NCBI GenBank assembly: GCA_021805485.1
Contig: JAJZFF010000634.1
Span: forward strand, 1 to 7,594
DNA length: 7,594 nucleotides
Reading direction: 5' to 3'
Origin: Pseudomonadota bacterium
GTDB taxonomy: Bacteria > Pseudomonadota > Alphaproteobacteria > Acetobacterales > Acetobacteraceae
Shown: positions 1-7,117 of the stretch, in pieces
Position numbering within the stretch: the stretch's first letter is position 1
Layout: every line of letters begins with the position of its first letter
The notes under the pieces: model-generated
Told to the model about the DNA's origin: nothing
The model's input: the letters and a program-made list of their open reading frames with translations, nothing else
Databases searched by the model: none
Position numbers and translations under genes: made by a program

Positions 1-829
<829 letters not shown>

Positions 830-2035
830 TCACGGCCAGGGAGTGGCGAAGGCCGCCGGACCGCCCGGCAGGTCGAGCGTCACCGCCTGCCCCAGGGCGC
901 CATTCTGCCAGCGGAAGGCGATCAGCTTATGGTCGCGGAAATTCTGGGCCAGGATCATCCCTCCATCGCGCGAGAAGGCGACGCCCTGCGCCCAGCCGCC
1001 GGCGGGCGCTTCGGCCAGGCGTTTCAGGCGCCGCCCCGCCTGCGTCGGCGCCCCCGGCTCGGGCGGTTGCACCGCGTAGAGGGTGAGCATGCCCTGGTCG
1101 TGGTAGAAAATATTGCCGGGCGCCTTGATCGAGCCATTGATCGAGATCACCGCCAGCATCGAGCCGTCGGGCGAGAATTTCGCCGATTCCGGCCCGGACG
1201 GCACCGGCACTGCGTCGATCACGCGCGGCGGCGCGGCCTTCATGTCGATGAGGCTCACCGTGTCCACGTCGCCATCGCCGCGGCCGACGCTGGTGACCAC
1301 CGCGAGATCCCCGGCGGCATCGAGATCCATGGTGTCGGGCGCGAACCCGGCGGTGAGTGGGCGCGGGTCGACGGTGATGGTGGTGCCGGCGATGTGCAGC
1401 ACGTTGATGGTGTTGTCGCCGGTACGGCTGACCAGCGCGGTCTTCCCGTCACGGCTGATGATGAGCCCCTGCGGGATCGATTTCGGGTTGCCGAGATCCA
1501 CCGTGCCGGCGGGGCTCAAGCGGCGATCGGCGATGGTGAAGACGGAGATGGTTCCAGCGTTGCGGTTGGTCACCAGTGCCATGGTGCCGTCCGGCGTGAT
1601 GCGGACGGCGGTCGCGCCGGTGCCGGCATGCACCGTCTGAACCACGCGCGGCGGTGAGACGGTGAGATCGAGCACGCTTACCCGATCGTCCGGCGAGGCC
1701 CCGTCCGGCGCGCCGGGATCGGCCTTGGTTGAGGCGGTGACGAGCGCGTAGCTGGCGTCCGGGCCGATGGCGATCGCCATCGGCGGGCCGATGTCGCTGA
1801 ACGGCACGTCGACCGTGGCGACGAGGCGGGGCGGGAACGACGAAACATCGATCACGGAGACATTGTCGGGCTTGGCGTTGGCCAGGCCCCGTGGTTTGCC
1901 ATCGACCACCGTGGTGTGGTTGTCGTTGCCCGAGAGCGCGATGTCCGGCGCCGCGGCCCGAGCCGTCAGGGCTGTTCCGGCGAGCAGCGCGATCGCGCAG
2001 AGCGTCCAGCCTGCGCGTGCGGATGGGGTTGGCAT
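830..2035 (-). CDS. Exported YVTN-family beta-propeller protein, function unknown
   Basis: Encodes 401 residues. The ATG at 2035 is chosen because GGAGG lies 4 nt upstream; the in-frame ATG at 2047 has no such site. Residues 1-28 look like a Sec signal peptide: Arg-7, a hydrophobic core TLCAIALLAGTALTA, then ARA before AAP. The mature part is a chain of about seven repeats of roughly 45-60 residues. Each has a strand of the type 'D.VSVID' (near residues 58, 117, 161, 208, 258, 315 and 369). Most also have a turn-strand such as GPDASYALVT (91), TPDGTMALVT (147), SRDGKTALVS (194) and SPDGSMLAVIS (288). This is the pattern of YVTN/surface-antigen-like seven-bladed propellers, expected to fold as a closed ring in the periplasm. 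No haem CXXCH motif, membrane anchor or lipobox is visible, and I see no catalytic residues that assign an activity. It is transcribed away from the liv operon across a shared intergenic region, so a role linked to that importer is possible but unproven. Fold assignment is fairly sure; function is not known. Confidence 0.85.
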   Translation of the reverse strand: MPTPSARAGWTLCAIALLAGTALTARAAAPDIALSGNDNHTTVVDGKPRGLANAKPDNVSVIDVSSFPPRLVATVDVPFSDIGPPMAIAIGPDASYALVTASTKADPGAPDGASPDDRVSVLDLTVSPPRVVQTVHAGTGATAVRITPDGTMALVTNRNAGTISVFTIADRRLSPAGTVDLGNPKSIPQGLIISRDGKTALVSRTGDNTINVLHIAGTTITVDPRPLTAGFAPDTMDLDAAGDLAVVTSVGRGDGDVDTVSLIDMKAAPPRVIDAVPVPSGPESAKFSPDGSMLAVISINGSIKAPGNIFYHDQGMLTLYAVQPPEPGAPTQAGRRLKRLAEAPAGGWAQGVAFSRDGGMILAQNFRDHKLIAFRWQNGALGQAVTLDLPGGPAAFATPWP

Positions 2036-2038
2036 GTT

Positions 2039-2045
2039 TCCTCCC
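2039..2045 (-). promoter_or_regulatory. Shine-Dalgarno site deciding the propeller gene start
   Basis: On the minus strand GGGAGGA sits just before AAC-ATG, so GGAGG is 4 nt from the ATG at 2035. The in-frame ATG at 2047 overlaps this site and has no purine-rich element of its own upstream. This favours the shorter protein, whose N-terminus is also a well-formed signal peptide. Confidence 0.75.
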
Positions 2046-2061
2046 ATGGTTTTGCGCAGGA

Positions 2062-2091
2062 AGGATAGCGCCGGAGACCGGTTCGGCGAAA
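2062..2091 (-). promoter_or_regulatory. Candidate promoter of the propeller gene
   Basis: On the minus strand a TATCCT box (2062-2067) lies 17-18 nt downstream of TTCGCC/TTTCGC (2085-2091). This would start transcription about 20 nt before the start codon. The -10 match is fair and the -35 match is weak. This is the only reasonable candidate I see directly upstream, and it rests on pattern alone. Confidence 0.25.
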
Positions 2092-2146
2092 GGGCGGGAA
2101 CGACGTCTGCGGAATTCGCAGGACCGCCAAGCGGCTGAGGAATGGC

Positions 2147-2175
2147 TTGCCCCCCCTCTGCGCTTCGTCTAATTT
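2147..2175 (+). promoter_or_regulatory. Candidate promoter of the livGFHMK operon
   Basis: TTGCCC (2147-2152) and TAATTT (2170-2175) are separated by exactly 17 nt, fitting a sigma-70-type promoter. It would leave a leader of about 115 nt before livG at 2298. That leader contains a small GGCGG/CCGCC hairpin (2192-2205) and a run of seven G (2248-2254). The -35 half overlaps a run of seven C (2150-2156) that extends into the spacer. Apart from these elements I see no gene in 2036-2297. Confidence 0.4.
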
Positions 2176-2297
2176 CACGATCTCCGGATCGGGCGGTGTC
2201 CCGCCGGCGCGATGCATTACGAAACAATGGGCTCGCATGGGCCCGATGGGGGGGCGAGCGTGCCAAGCGCGACCGGATGCGGCGTGCGAGTGCGGCG

Positions 2298-3092
2298 ATG
2301 AGCGGGGCGGATGGCGCGTTGCTCGAAATCCGCGACGTCGCCATGCGCTTCGGCGGCGTGGTGGCGCTGGCCGGTGTGTCGTTCGATGTCGGGCGGCAGG
2401 AAATCTGCGGCCTCATTGGGCCGAACGGCTCCGGCAAGACGACTCTGTTCAACTGCATCAGCGGCATCTACCGCAGCACTGCCGGCAGCATCCGCTTCGA
2501 CGGCCATCTCCTCACCGGCGCCAAACGCCATCGCATGGTCGGCTACGGGATCGGGCGGACGTTTCAGAATCTGGCGCTCTTCCGTAGCATGAGCGTGCGC
2601 GAGAACATCCTGGTGGGAGCGCACCATTTCGGTCGGGCCGGCTTCATCGCCAGCGCGCTGCGCACGTCCGCCGCCCGTCTGGATGAGGCCGGAGCCCGAC
2701 GGCGGCTCAGCACGTTGCTGGACATGCTGGATCTCGGCGCTTTTGCCGAGCACCTCGTCGCCAGTCTGCCATTTGCCACCCAGAAGCGTGTCGAACTGGC
2801 GCGGGCCCTGATCAGTTCGCCGCAATTGCTGCTCATGGACGAGCCCGCCGGCGGGCTCAACCATGGCGAAGTCGATCAGCTTGCGGACCTCATCCGCGCC
2901 ATTCGCGACCGGATGGCGATCAGCATCCTGCTCGTCGAGCATCATATGAACCTCGTCATGCGCGTCTCCGACCGCGTGGTGGCGCTCGAGTTCGGCAGCA
3001 AAATCGCCGATGGTTCGCCTGCGACCGTGCAGAGCGATCCCGAGGTGATCCGGGCCTATCTCGGCGGCGGCGTGCATGCCAAAGCTGCTTGA
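2298..3092 (+). CDS. livG: Liv/HAAT-family ABC importer ATP-binding protein LivG
   Basis: One of the two ATPases that drive uptake through LivH-LivM; it sits on the cytoplasmic face of the membrane. The protein has 264 residues, normal for LivG (about 255-265). Motifs in order: RFGG.VAL..VSF (17-29), typical of LivG; Walker A GPNGSGKT (41-48); Q-loop Q90 in GRTFQNLALF; signature region LPFATQKRVELARAL (157-171); Walker B LLLMDEP (177-183) followed by AGGLN; H-loop His215 in LLVEHHMNLVM; and the usual end DPEVIRAYLG (248-257). The signature reads LPFAT rather than LSGGQ. LivG proteins often have L(A/P)YGQ, so the Gly-to-Ala change is the odd point. The ATG at 2298 is preferred because the protein then starts like other LivG proteins (MSG..ALLEIRDV). 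In-frame ATGs at 2277 and 2142 would add only unconserved Arg-rich residues. No site upstream of 2298 looks like a strong ribosome binding site. Its end overlaps livF by 17 nt. Confidence 0.93.
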   Translation: MSGADGALLEIRDVAMRFGGVVALAGVSFDVGRQEICGLIGPNGSGKTTLFNCISGIYRSTAGSIRFDGHLLTGAKRHRMVGYGIGRTFQNLALFRSMSVRENILVGAHHFGRAGFIASALRTSAARLDEAGARRRLSTLLDMLDLGAFAEHLVASLPFATQKRVELARALISSPQLLLMDEPAGGLNHGEVDQLADLIRAIRDRMAISILLVEHHMNLVMRVSDRVVALEFGSKIADGSPATVQSDPEVIRAYLGGGVHAKAA

Positions 3093-3786
3093 GGCGATCG
3101 GGCTGCACGCCGCCTATGGCGCCAGCAAGGTGCTCCACGGCATCGACTTCCTCGTCGAGGAGGGCGGCGTCACCTGCCTGCTCGGCGCCAACGGCGCCGG
3201 CAAGACGACAACGCTGCGGGCGATTTCCGGCATGGTCCGGACCAGCGGCGAGATCCATTTCGCGGGCGTGCGGATCGACGGACGCGCGACGGAGGACATC
3301 GCGCGCGTCGGGATCGCCCATGTGCCGGACGGCCGCGGCACCTTCATGGAACTGACGGTGGAGGAGAATCTCCGTCTCGGTGCCTATACGCGGCCCGATC
3401 GCGCCTTCCGCGAAGACCTCGCGCAGGTGTTCGATTATTTTCCGCGTCTGCAGCAGCGGATGTATCAGCAGGCGGGTACGCTCTCGGGCGGCGAGCAGCA
3501 GATGCTAGCCATCGGGCGCGCGCTTCTGCTGCGACCGCGGCTGCTCTTGCTCGATGAACCTTCGTTCGGGCTCGCGCCGCTGATCGTCGAGGAGGTTTTC
3601 ACCATCCTGCATCGCATCAACCTCGAGCAGCGCATGAGCATCCTGGTCGTGGAACAGAACGCAAATCTCGCGCTCGCCATTTCCGAGCGTGCCTATCTCC
3701 TGGAGACGGGACGCATGGTGATGGCCGGCAGTGCCGCGGAGCTGGCCACGAACGAGGCCATCCGCCGCTCCTATCTCGGGTTCTGA
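3076..3786 (+). CDS. livF: Liv/HAAT-family ABC importer ATP-binding protein LivF
   Basis: Second ATPase of the importer, expected to pair with LivG under the LivH-LivM channel. At 236 residues it has the usual LivF length. It shows an A-loop-like Tyr14 (HAAYG), Walker A GANGAGKT (37-44), and the LivF-type segment HVPDGRGTFMELTVEENL (82-99) where many homologues have PEGR. The canonical signature is LSGGEQQ (136-142) and Walker B is LLLLDEP (156-162) with SFGLAP. The H-loop position carries Gln194 (VVEQNANLAL), as is normal for LivF. It ends SYLGF, a common LivF ending. The start codon lies inside livG (17-nt overlap), and the preceding bases carry no clear Shine-Dalgarno site, so translation is probably coupled to livG. 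Identity is highly likely; the transported substrate cannot be told from this subunit. Confidence 0.94.
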   Translation: MPKLLEAIGLHAAYGASKVLHGIDFLVEEGGVTCLLGANGAGKTTTLRAISGMVRTSGEIHFAGVRIDGRATEDIARVGIAHVPDGRGTFMELTVEENLRLGAYTRPDRAFREDLAQVFDYFPRLQQRMYQQAGTLSGGEQQMLAIGRALLLRPRLLLLDEPSFGLAPLIVEEVFTILHRINLEQRMSILVVEQNANLALAISERAYLLETGRMVMAGSAAELATNEAIRRSYLGF

Positions 3787-3791
3787 ACGCG

Positions 3792-4664
3792 ATGATCGGG
3801 CTGCTTCATCAGATTCTCTCCGGCCTCGTCACTGGTGGCATCTACGCTTCCGTGGCGCTGGCGCTGGTGATGATCTACCAGTCCACGCACCACGTGAATT
3901 TCGCCCAGGGCGAGATGGCGACGTTCTCGACCTACATCGCGCTGGCGCTGATCGATGCCGGTCTGCCCTACTGGGGCGCCTTCGTTGCGACGGTAGTGAT
4001 CTCATTCATCATGGGCGCGGTGATCCAGATCGTGCTGATGCGGCCGATGGCGAACGCGCCGGTGCTGTCCTCCGTCGGCGTGTTCATCGGCCTGCTGCTC
4101 GTGTTCAACAGCCTGACAGGCTGGATTTTCTCCTATACGATCAAGAGCTTTCCCTCCCCGTTCGAATCGAGCCGGCCGCTCTTGGGGGGATTCCTGTCGC
4201 CGCACGAACTGGGTGCGACGGTGGTGACGCTGGCGGTTCTGGTCGCGGTCTATCTGTTCTTCCGGCACACCAAGCTCGGACTGGCGATGCGCGCGGCGGC
4301 GTTCAATCCTGTTTCCTCGCGCCTGGTTGGCATCCGCGTCGGGCACATGCTCGCGCTGGGCTGGGGGTTGGCGGCAACCCTGGGCGCGGTGGCCGGCATG
4401 ATGATCGCACCGGTCGTATTCCTCGATCCCAACATGATGTCCGGCATCCTGCTCTACGCCTTCGCCGGCGCGCTGCTGGGCGGCATCGATAATCCAGCCG
4501 GCGCGGTGATCGGCGGCTTTGCTGTCGGGGTGATCGAGAATCTCGGTGGTGCCTATGTCGTCGGCACCGAATTGAAGCTGTCGCTGGCGCTGTTCACCAT
4601 TGTCGCGGTCCTTGTGTTCCGGCCCAACGGCCTGTTCGGCCGTGTGCTCGTGACGAGGGTTTAG
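3792..4664 (+). CDS. livH: Liv/HAAT-family ABC importer permease LivH
   Basis: Inner-membrane channel subunit of 290 residues, normal for LivH. It begins with the family hallmark GLVTGGIYASVALALVMIY (11-29) and then VNFAQGEMATFSTY (35-48), matching the LivH 'G..YAL.A.G..L.....N.A.G' region. Hydrophobic segments lie near 7-29, 41-55, 61-83, 91-113, 138-157, 186-210, 217-250 and 263-276, giving about eight helices. The cytoplasmic loop KLGLAMRAAAFNPVSSRLVGI (161-181) is the EAA-like coupling loop that contacts the ATPases. The C-terminus RPNGLFGR (277-284) is the standard LivH end. It starts 5 nt after the livF stop with no visible Shine-Dalgarno sequence, so translational coupling is likely. 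No truncation or frameshift is seen. Confidence 0.94.
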   Translation: MIGLLHQILSGLVTGGIYASVALALVMIYQSTHHVNFAQGEMATFSTYIALALIDAGLPYWGAFVATVVISFIMGAVIQIVLMRPMANAPVLSSVGVFIGLLLVFNSLTGWIFSYTIKSFPSPFESSRPLLGGFLSPHELGATVVTLAVLVAVYLFFRHTKLGLAMRAAAFNPVSSRLVGIRVGHMLALGWGLAATLGAVAGMMIAPVVFLDPNMMSGILLYAFAGALLGGIDNPAGAVIGGFAVGVIENLGGAYVVGTELKLSLALFTIVAVLVFRPNGLFGRVLVTRV

Positions 4665-4667
4665 AGA

Positions 4668-5669
4668 ATGGCCGGGGCGCGCACGCTTGCGATCATCGCC
4701 GGATCGGCCTGCGCCGCTGCGCTCGCCTTCGGGCTGAGCGGTTATCATCTGTTCCAACTGACGATGGTGGTGACGTACGCGATCGCCATTCTCGGGCTGA
4801 ACATCGTCACCGGCTACAATGGCCAGATCTCGCTCGGCCACGGCGCGTTCTATGCCATCGGCGCCTATGTGACGGCGATCCTGATCAGCAACTATGATGT
4901 CCCCTACTGGGCGACGTTGCCTGTCTCGGCTTTGATCTGCGCCGCGTTCGGGTTTGCCTTCGGCCTGCCGGCGCTGCGGCTGGGCGGCCTATACCTCGCG
5001 CTCACCACGTTCGCGCTCGCTGTCGCACTGCCGCAACTGCTCAAATATCCGGCGCTCGAACCTTGGACCGGCGGTGTGCAGGGGATCGTCATCAGCAAGC
5101 CCGAAGCGCCGTTCGGCCTCAAGCTTTCCGCCGACCAGTGGCTCTATCTGTTCACACTGGCGATCGGCGCGGTGATGTTTCTGCTCGCGGCGAACCTGCT
5201 TTCCGGGCGGATCGGGCGCGCGATCCGTGCCGTGCGCGACAACCCGATCGCGGCAGAAGCGATGGGCGTCGATCTTGCCTTGCTGAAGACGCGGACTTTT
5301 GCCGTCAGCGCGCTCTATACCGGTGTCGCCGGCTCGCTCGGAGCGATCGCGGTCCAGTTCGTGGCTCCAGACAGTTTCTCGGTGTTCCTGTCGATCACGC
5401 TGTTCGTCGGCCTGGTCGTTGGCGGCGTCGCCTCGATCAGCGGTGCGATCTTCGGGGCGGCGTTCATCGTGTTCGTGCCGAACCTCGCCGAGCAGGTCTC
5501 GAAGGCTGCCGCCGGCGCTGTCTATGGCGTGATTCTGATCGCCTTCCTCTATTTCATCCCCTCGGGCTTTGCCGGGATGGCACGGCGCATCCTGCAGCGG
5601 ATGCTACCCCAACGCCCGGCGATGGTCGTTCGTGCCGAGGTCGGCGCGCGGGAGAATGGCCACGCCTGA
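4668..5669 (+). CDS. livM: Liv/HAAT-family ABC importer permease LivM
   Basis: Second inner-membrane channel subunit, partner of LivH; 333 residues, within the range for LivM. The diagnostic segment GYNGQISLGHGAFYAIGAY is at 49-67. It is followed by FGLPALRLGGLYLALTTFAL (98-117) and the coupling loop GRAIRAVRDNPIAAEAMGV (183-201). Hydrophobic segments lie near 5-23, 27-47, 57-74, 83-101, 107-125, 157-178, 210-230, 239-270 and 280-300. The tail after FIPSGFAGM (296-304) is basic and then poorly conserved. The start is 3 nt past the livH stop, with GAGGG (4655-4659) 8 nt upstream as a reasonable ribosome binding site inside the end of livH. It is part of the same operon as its neighbours; 37 nt separate its stop from livK. 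Confidence 0.94.
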   Translation: MAGARTLAIIAGSACAAALAFGLSGYHLFQLTMVVTYAIAILGLNIVTGYNGQISLGHGAFYAIGAYVTAILISNYDVPYWATLPVSALICAAFGFAFGLPALRLGGLYLALTTFALAVALPQLLKYPALEPWTGGVQGIVISKPEAPFGLKLSADQWLYLFTLAIGAVMFLLAANLLSGRIGRAIRAVRDNPIAAEAMGVDLALLKTRTFAVSALYTGVAGSLGAIAVQFVAPDSFSVFLSITLFVGLVVGGVASISGAIFGAAFIVFVPNLAEQVSKAAAGAVYGVILIAFLYFIPSGFAGMARRILQRMLPQRPAMVVRAEVGARENGHA

Positions 5670-5693
5670 GCCGAACGCAAAACATCCAGGACA

Positions 5694-5698
5694 AGGAG
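5694..5698 (+). promoter_or_regulatory. Shine-Dalgarno site of the substrate-binding protein gene
   Basis: AGGAG, within AAGGAGAA, lies 8 nt before the ATG at 5707. It is the clearest ribosome binding site in the operon. It selects 5707 over the upstream in-frame ATG at 5569, which lies within livM, and over the out-of-frame ATG at 5711. Confidence 0.8.
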
Positions 5699-5706
5699 AA
5701 GCGGAG

Positions 5707-6927
5707 ATGAATGCGAAGTTTCGGCGCCGTCCGGTCGCCATCATGGCGGCGGCACTGCTCGCCGGGTTCTCCGGCGCGGCGGTCGCGGAGGACATGCCCG
5801 GCGTCACCGCGACCTCGATCAAGATCGGCCAAACCGAAGCCTATAGCGGTAACGCCTCGGCTTATGGCGCGATCGGGCGCACACTCACGGCGCTGTTCAA
5901 GAGCGTCAACGAGAAGGGCGGCGTGAACGGCCGCAAGATCGATTTCATTTCCGTCGATGACGGCTACATTCCGCCACGGACCGTCGAACAGACCCGGCGC
6001 CTCGTCGAGGAGGAAGGCGTCTCGTTCATGTTCAATGGGCTCGGCACGCCGACCAACACAGCGGTCCAGAAATACCTCAACATGAAGAAGGTGCCTCAGC
6101 TCTTCGTCGCCACGGGCGCCGACAAATGGGGCGACTATCAGCGGTACCCCTGGACCATCGGTTTCCAGCCCAGCTACCGCACCGAGGCGCAGGTCTACGC
6201 GAAATATATCCTCAAGGCCGCAAAGGCTCCAAAGATCGCCATTCTCTTCCAGAACGATGATTTCGGCAAGGATTACGTCCTCGGCATCAAGGACGTGCTC
6301 GGGGATCAGTACGACAAACTGGTCGTGAAGGCGGTCTCCTACGAGAGCACCGATCCGACCATCGATTCGCAGATCGTCACTCTCCAGGCCTCCGGCGCCG
6401 ATACGCTGGTGATCGCGGCAATCCCCAAGATGGCCGCGCAAGCGATCCGGAAAGTCTTCGATATCGGCTGGCACCCGCTGGAATTCGTCTCCAACGTCTC
6501 GGTCTCCGTCGGCGCGGTCATCAAGCCGGCCGGGGTGGAGAAGGCGGTCGGCGTCATCACCGGCCTGTATGGCAAGGACGCCACGGATCCGGCCTGGGCC
6601 GATGACCCCGGCATGAACGAGTGGCGTGCCTTCATGAAGGCCAACATGCCCGATGCCGATCTCACCGATGCCAACCATGTCTATGGCTACAGCGTCGGCC
6701 TTACCCTGCTCCAGGTCCTGAAACAGTGCGGCAACGACCTGTCGCGCGCCAACATCATGAAGCAGGCCGCGAACCTGAAGGACCTCGAAATCCCGACACT
6801 GCTACCCGGCATCAAGATCAACACCAGCCCGACCAACTATCACCCGATCCGCCAGCTGCAGCTCGCGCGCTGGAATGGCAAAACCTGGGAGCGCTTCGGC
6901 GAGGTGATCTCCGGCGCCGGCTCGTGA
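5707..6927 (+). CDS. livK: Periplasmic substrate-binding protein of the Liv/HAAT importer
   Basis: Type I periplasmic binding protein of 406 residues that captures the ligand and delivers it to LivH-LivM. Residues 1-27 form a Sec signal peptide: MNAKFRRRP, a hydrophobic core, and AVA before ED. The mature chain starts VTATSIKIGQTEAYSGNAS (33-51), the usual first strand of this family, then GGVNGRKIDFISVDDGY (71-87). GLGTPTNTAV (111-120) and VPQLFVATGADKWGD (129-143) correspond to the two loops that hold the ligand carboxylate and amino group in LivJ-like proteins. KIAILFQNDDFGKDY (176-190) begins the second lobe, and ADTLVIAAIP (231-240) is the typical second-lobe strand. The family covers branched-chain amino acids but also amides, urea and aromatic acids, so the ligand is not proven; the gene symbol is by family and operon context. 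It is the last gene of the operon and is followed by a hairpin terminator. No frameshift or truncation is seen. Confidence 0.92.
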   Translation: MNAKFRRRPVAIMAAALLAGFSGAAVAEDMPGVTATSIKIGQTEAYSGNASAYGAIGRTLTALFKSVNEKGGVNGRKIDFISVDDGYIPPRTVEQTRRLVEEEGVSFMFNGLGTPTNTAVQKYLNMKKVPQLFVATGADKWGDYQRYPWTIGFQPSYRTEAQVYAKYILKAAKAPKIAILFQNDDFGKDYVLGIKDVLGDQYDKLVVKAVSYESTDPTIDSQIVTLQASGADTLVIAAIPKMAAQAIRKVFDIGWHPLEFVSNVSVSVGAVIKPAGVEKAVGVITGLYGKDATDPAWADDPGMNEWRAFMKANMPDADLTDANHVYGYSVGLTLLQVLKQCGNDLSRANIMKQAANLKDLEIPTLLPGIKINTSPTNYHPIRQLQLARWNGKTWERFGEVISGAGS

Positions 6928-6933
6928 CTGAAG

Positions 6934-6969
6934 GCCGCCCTGCCCCGGTGGGGTGGGGCGGCATAATTT
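6934..6969 (+). terminator. Probable terminator of the liv operon
   Basis: Arms 6934-6946 and 6950-6962 form a 13-bp stem (eleven Watson-Crick pairs and two adjacent G-T wobbles) closed by a 3-nt GGT loop. ATAATTT follows. It begins 7 nt after the livK stop. The U-rich tail is short, but the stem is very GC-rich, so rho-independent termination is likely. Confidence 0.75.
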
Positions 6970-7015
6970 CCAGGTAAAAAACGTGAAATAGACCGGCCAA
7001 TCCATCGATAATCCG

Positions 7016-7031
7016 AATTCTGCGGAGAATT
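7016..7031. promoter_or_regulatory. 16-bp dyad over the cysH promoter region, candidate operator
   Basis: AATTCT (7016-7021) and AGAATT (7026-7031) are perfect inverted complements around GCGG. The right arm shares its last base with the -35-like TTGACT (7031-7036). A short symmetric site touching a -35 box is a typical repressor or activator position. Which regulator would bind is not known. Confidence 0.4.
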
Positions 7032-7061
7032 TGACTTTACGACCCCGATAGGCAGTGGAAT
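7031..7061 (+). promoter_or_regulatory. Candidate promoter of cysH
   Basis: TTGACT (7031-7036) is a five-of-six match to the sigma-70 -35 consensus. The best -10-like box nearby is TGGAAT (7056-7061), four of six, at a rather long 19-nt spacing. The leader downstream contains GGCCG/CGGCC (7072-7076 and 7089-7093), which could form a small hairpin. The stretch 6963-7117 is visibly more AT-rich than its surroundings and holds no gene that I can support. Confidence 0.35.
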
Positions 7062-7117
7062 AATCCGGTAAGGCCGCCGATATACGATCGGCCGACGCTG
7101 CCAAGGGTTGTGAAGAG

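Noticed and set aside
2142..2297. In-frame upstream extension of livG to ATG 2142 or 2277
   Set aside because: The extra residues are Arg- and Ser-rich and unlike LivG N-termini, and the 2142 start would fall inside the predicted promoter.
2036..2467. Longer N-terminus for the propeller protein reaching back into livG
   Set aside because: The signal peptide and the GGAGG site both point to the start at 2035, and the longer frame would overlap livG antisense.
2217..3077. A 286-codon minus-strand frame opposite livG
   Set aside because: It is antisense to a gene with intact Walker motifs, and its product is His/Ala/Arg-rich without family features.
4002..4841. A 279-codon minus-strand frame opposite livH and the livM start
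   Set aside because: It spans the junction of two well-supported permease genes and is rich in Arg, Gln, His and Asp with no domain; a codon-bias shadow.
5554..6678. A 374-codon minus-strand frame opposite the binding-protein gene
   Set aside because: It is antisense to a confidently identified gene. The Val/Asp/Gly/Arg-rich product is a complement of livK codons.
7008..7067. Direct repeat ATAATCCG at 7008-7015 and 7060-7067
   Set aside because: Eight bases repeated 52 apart with no further copies or matching flanks; too short to separate from chance.
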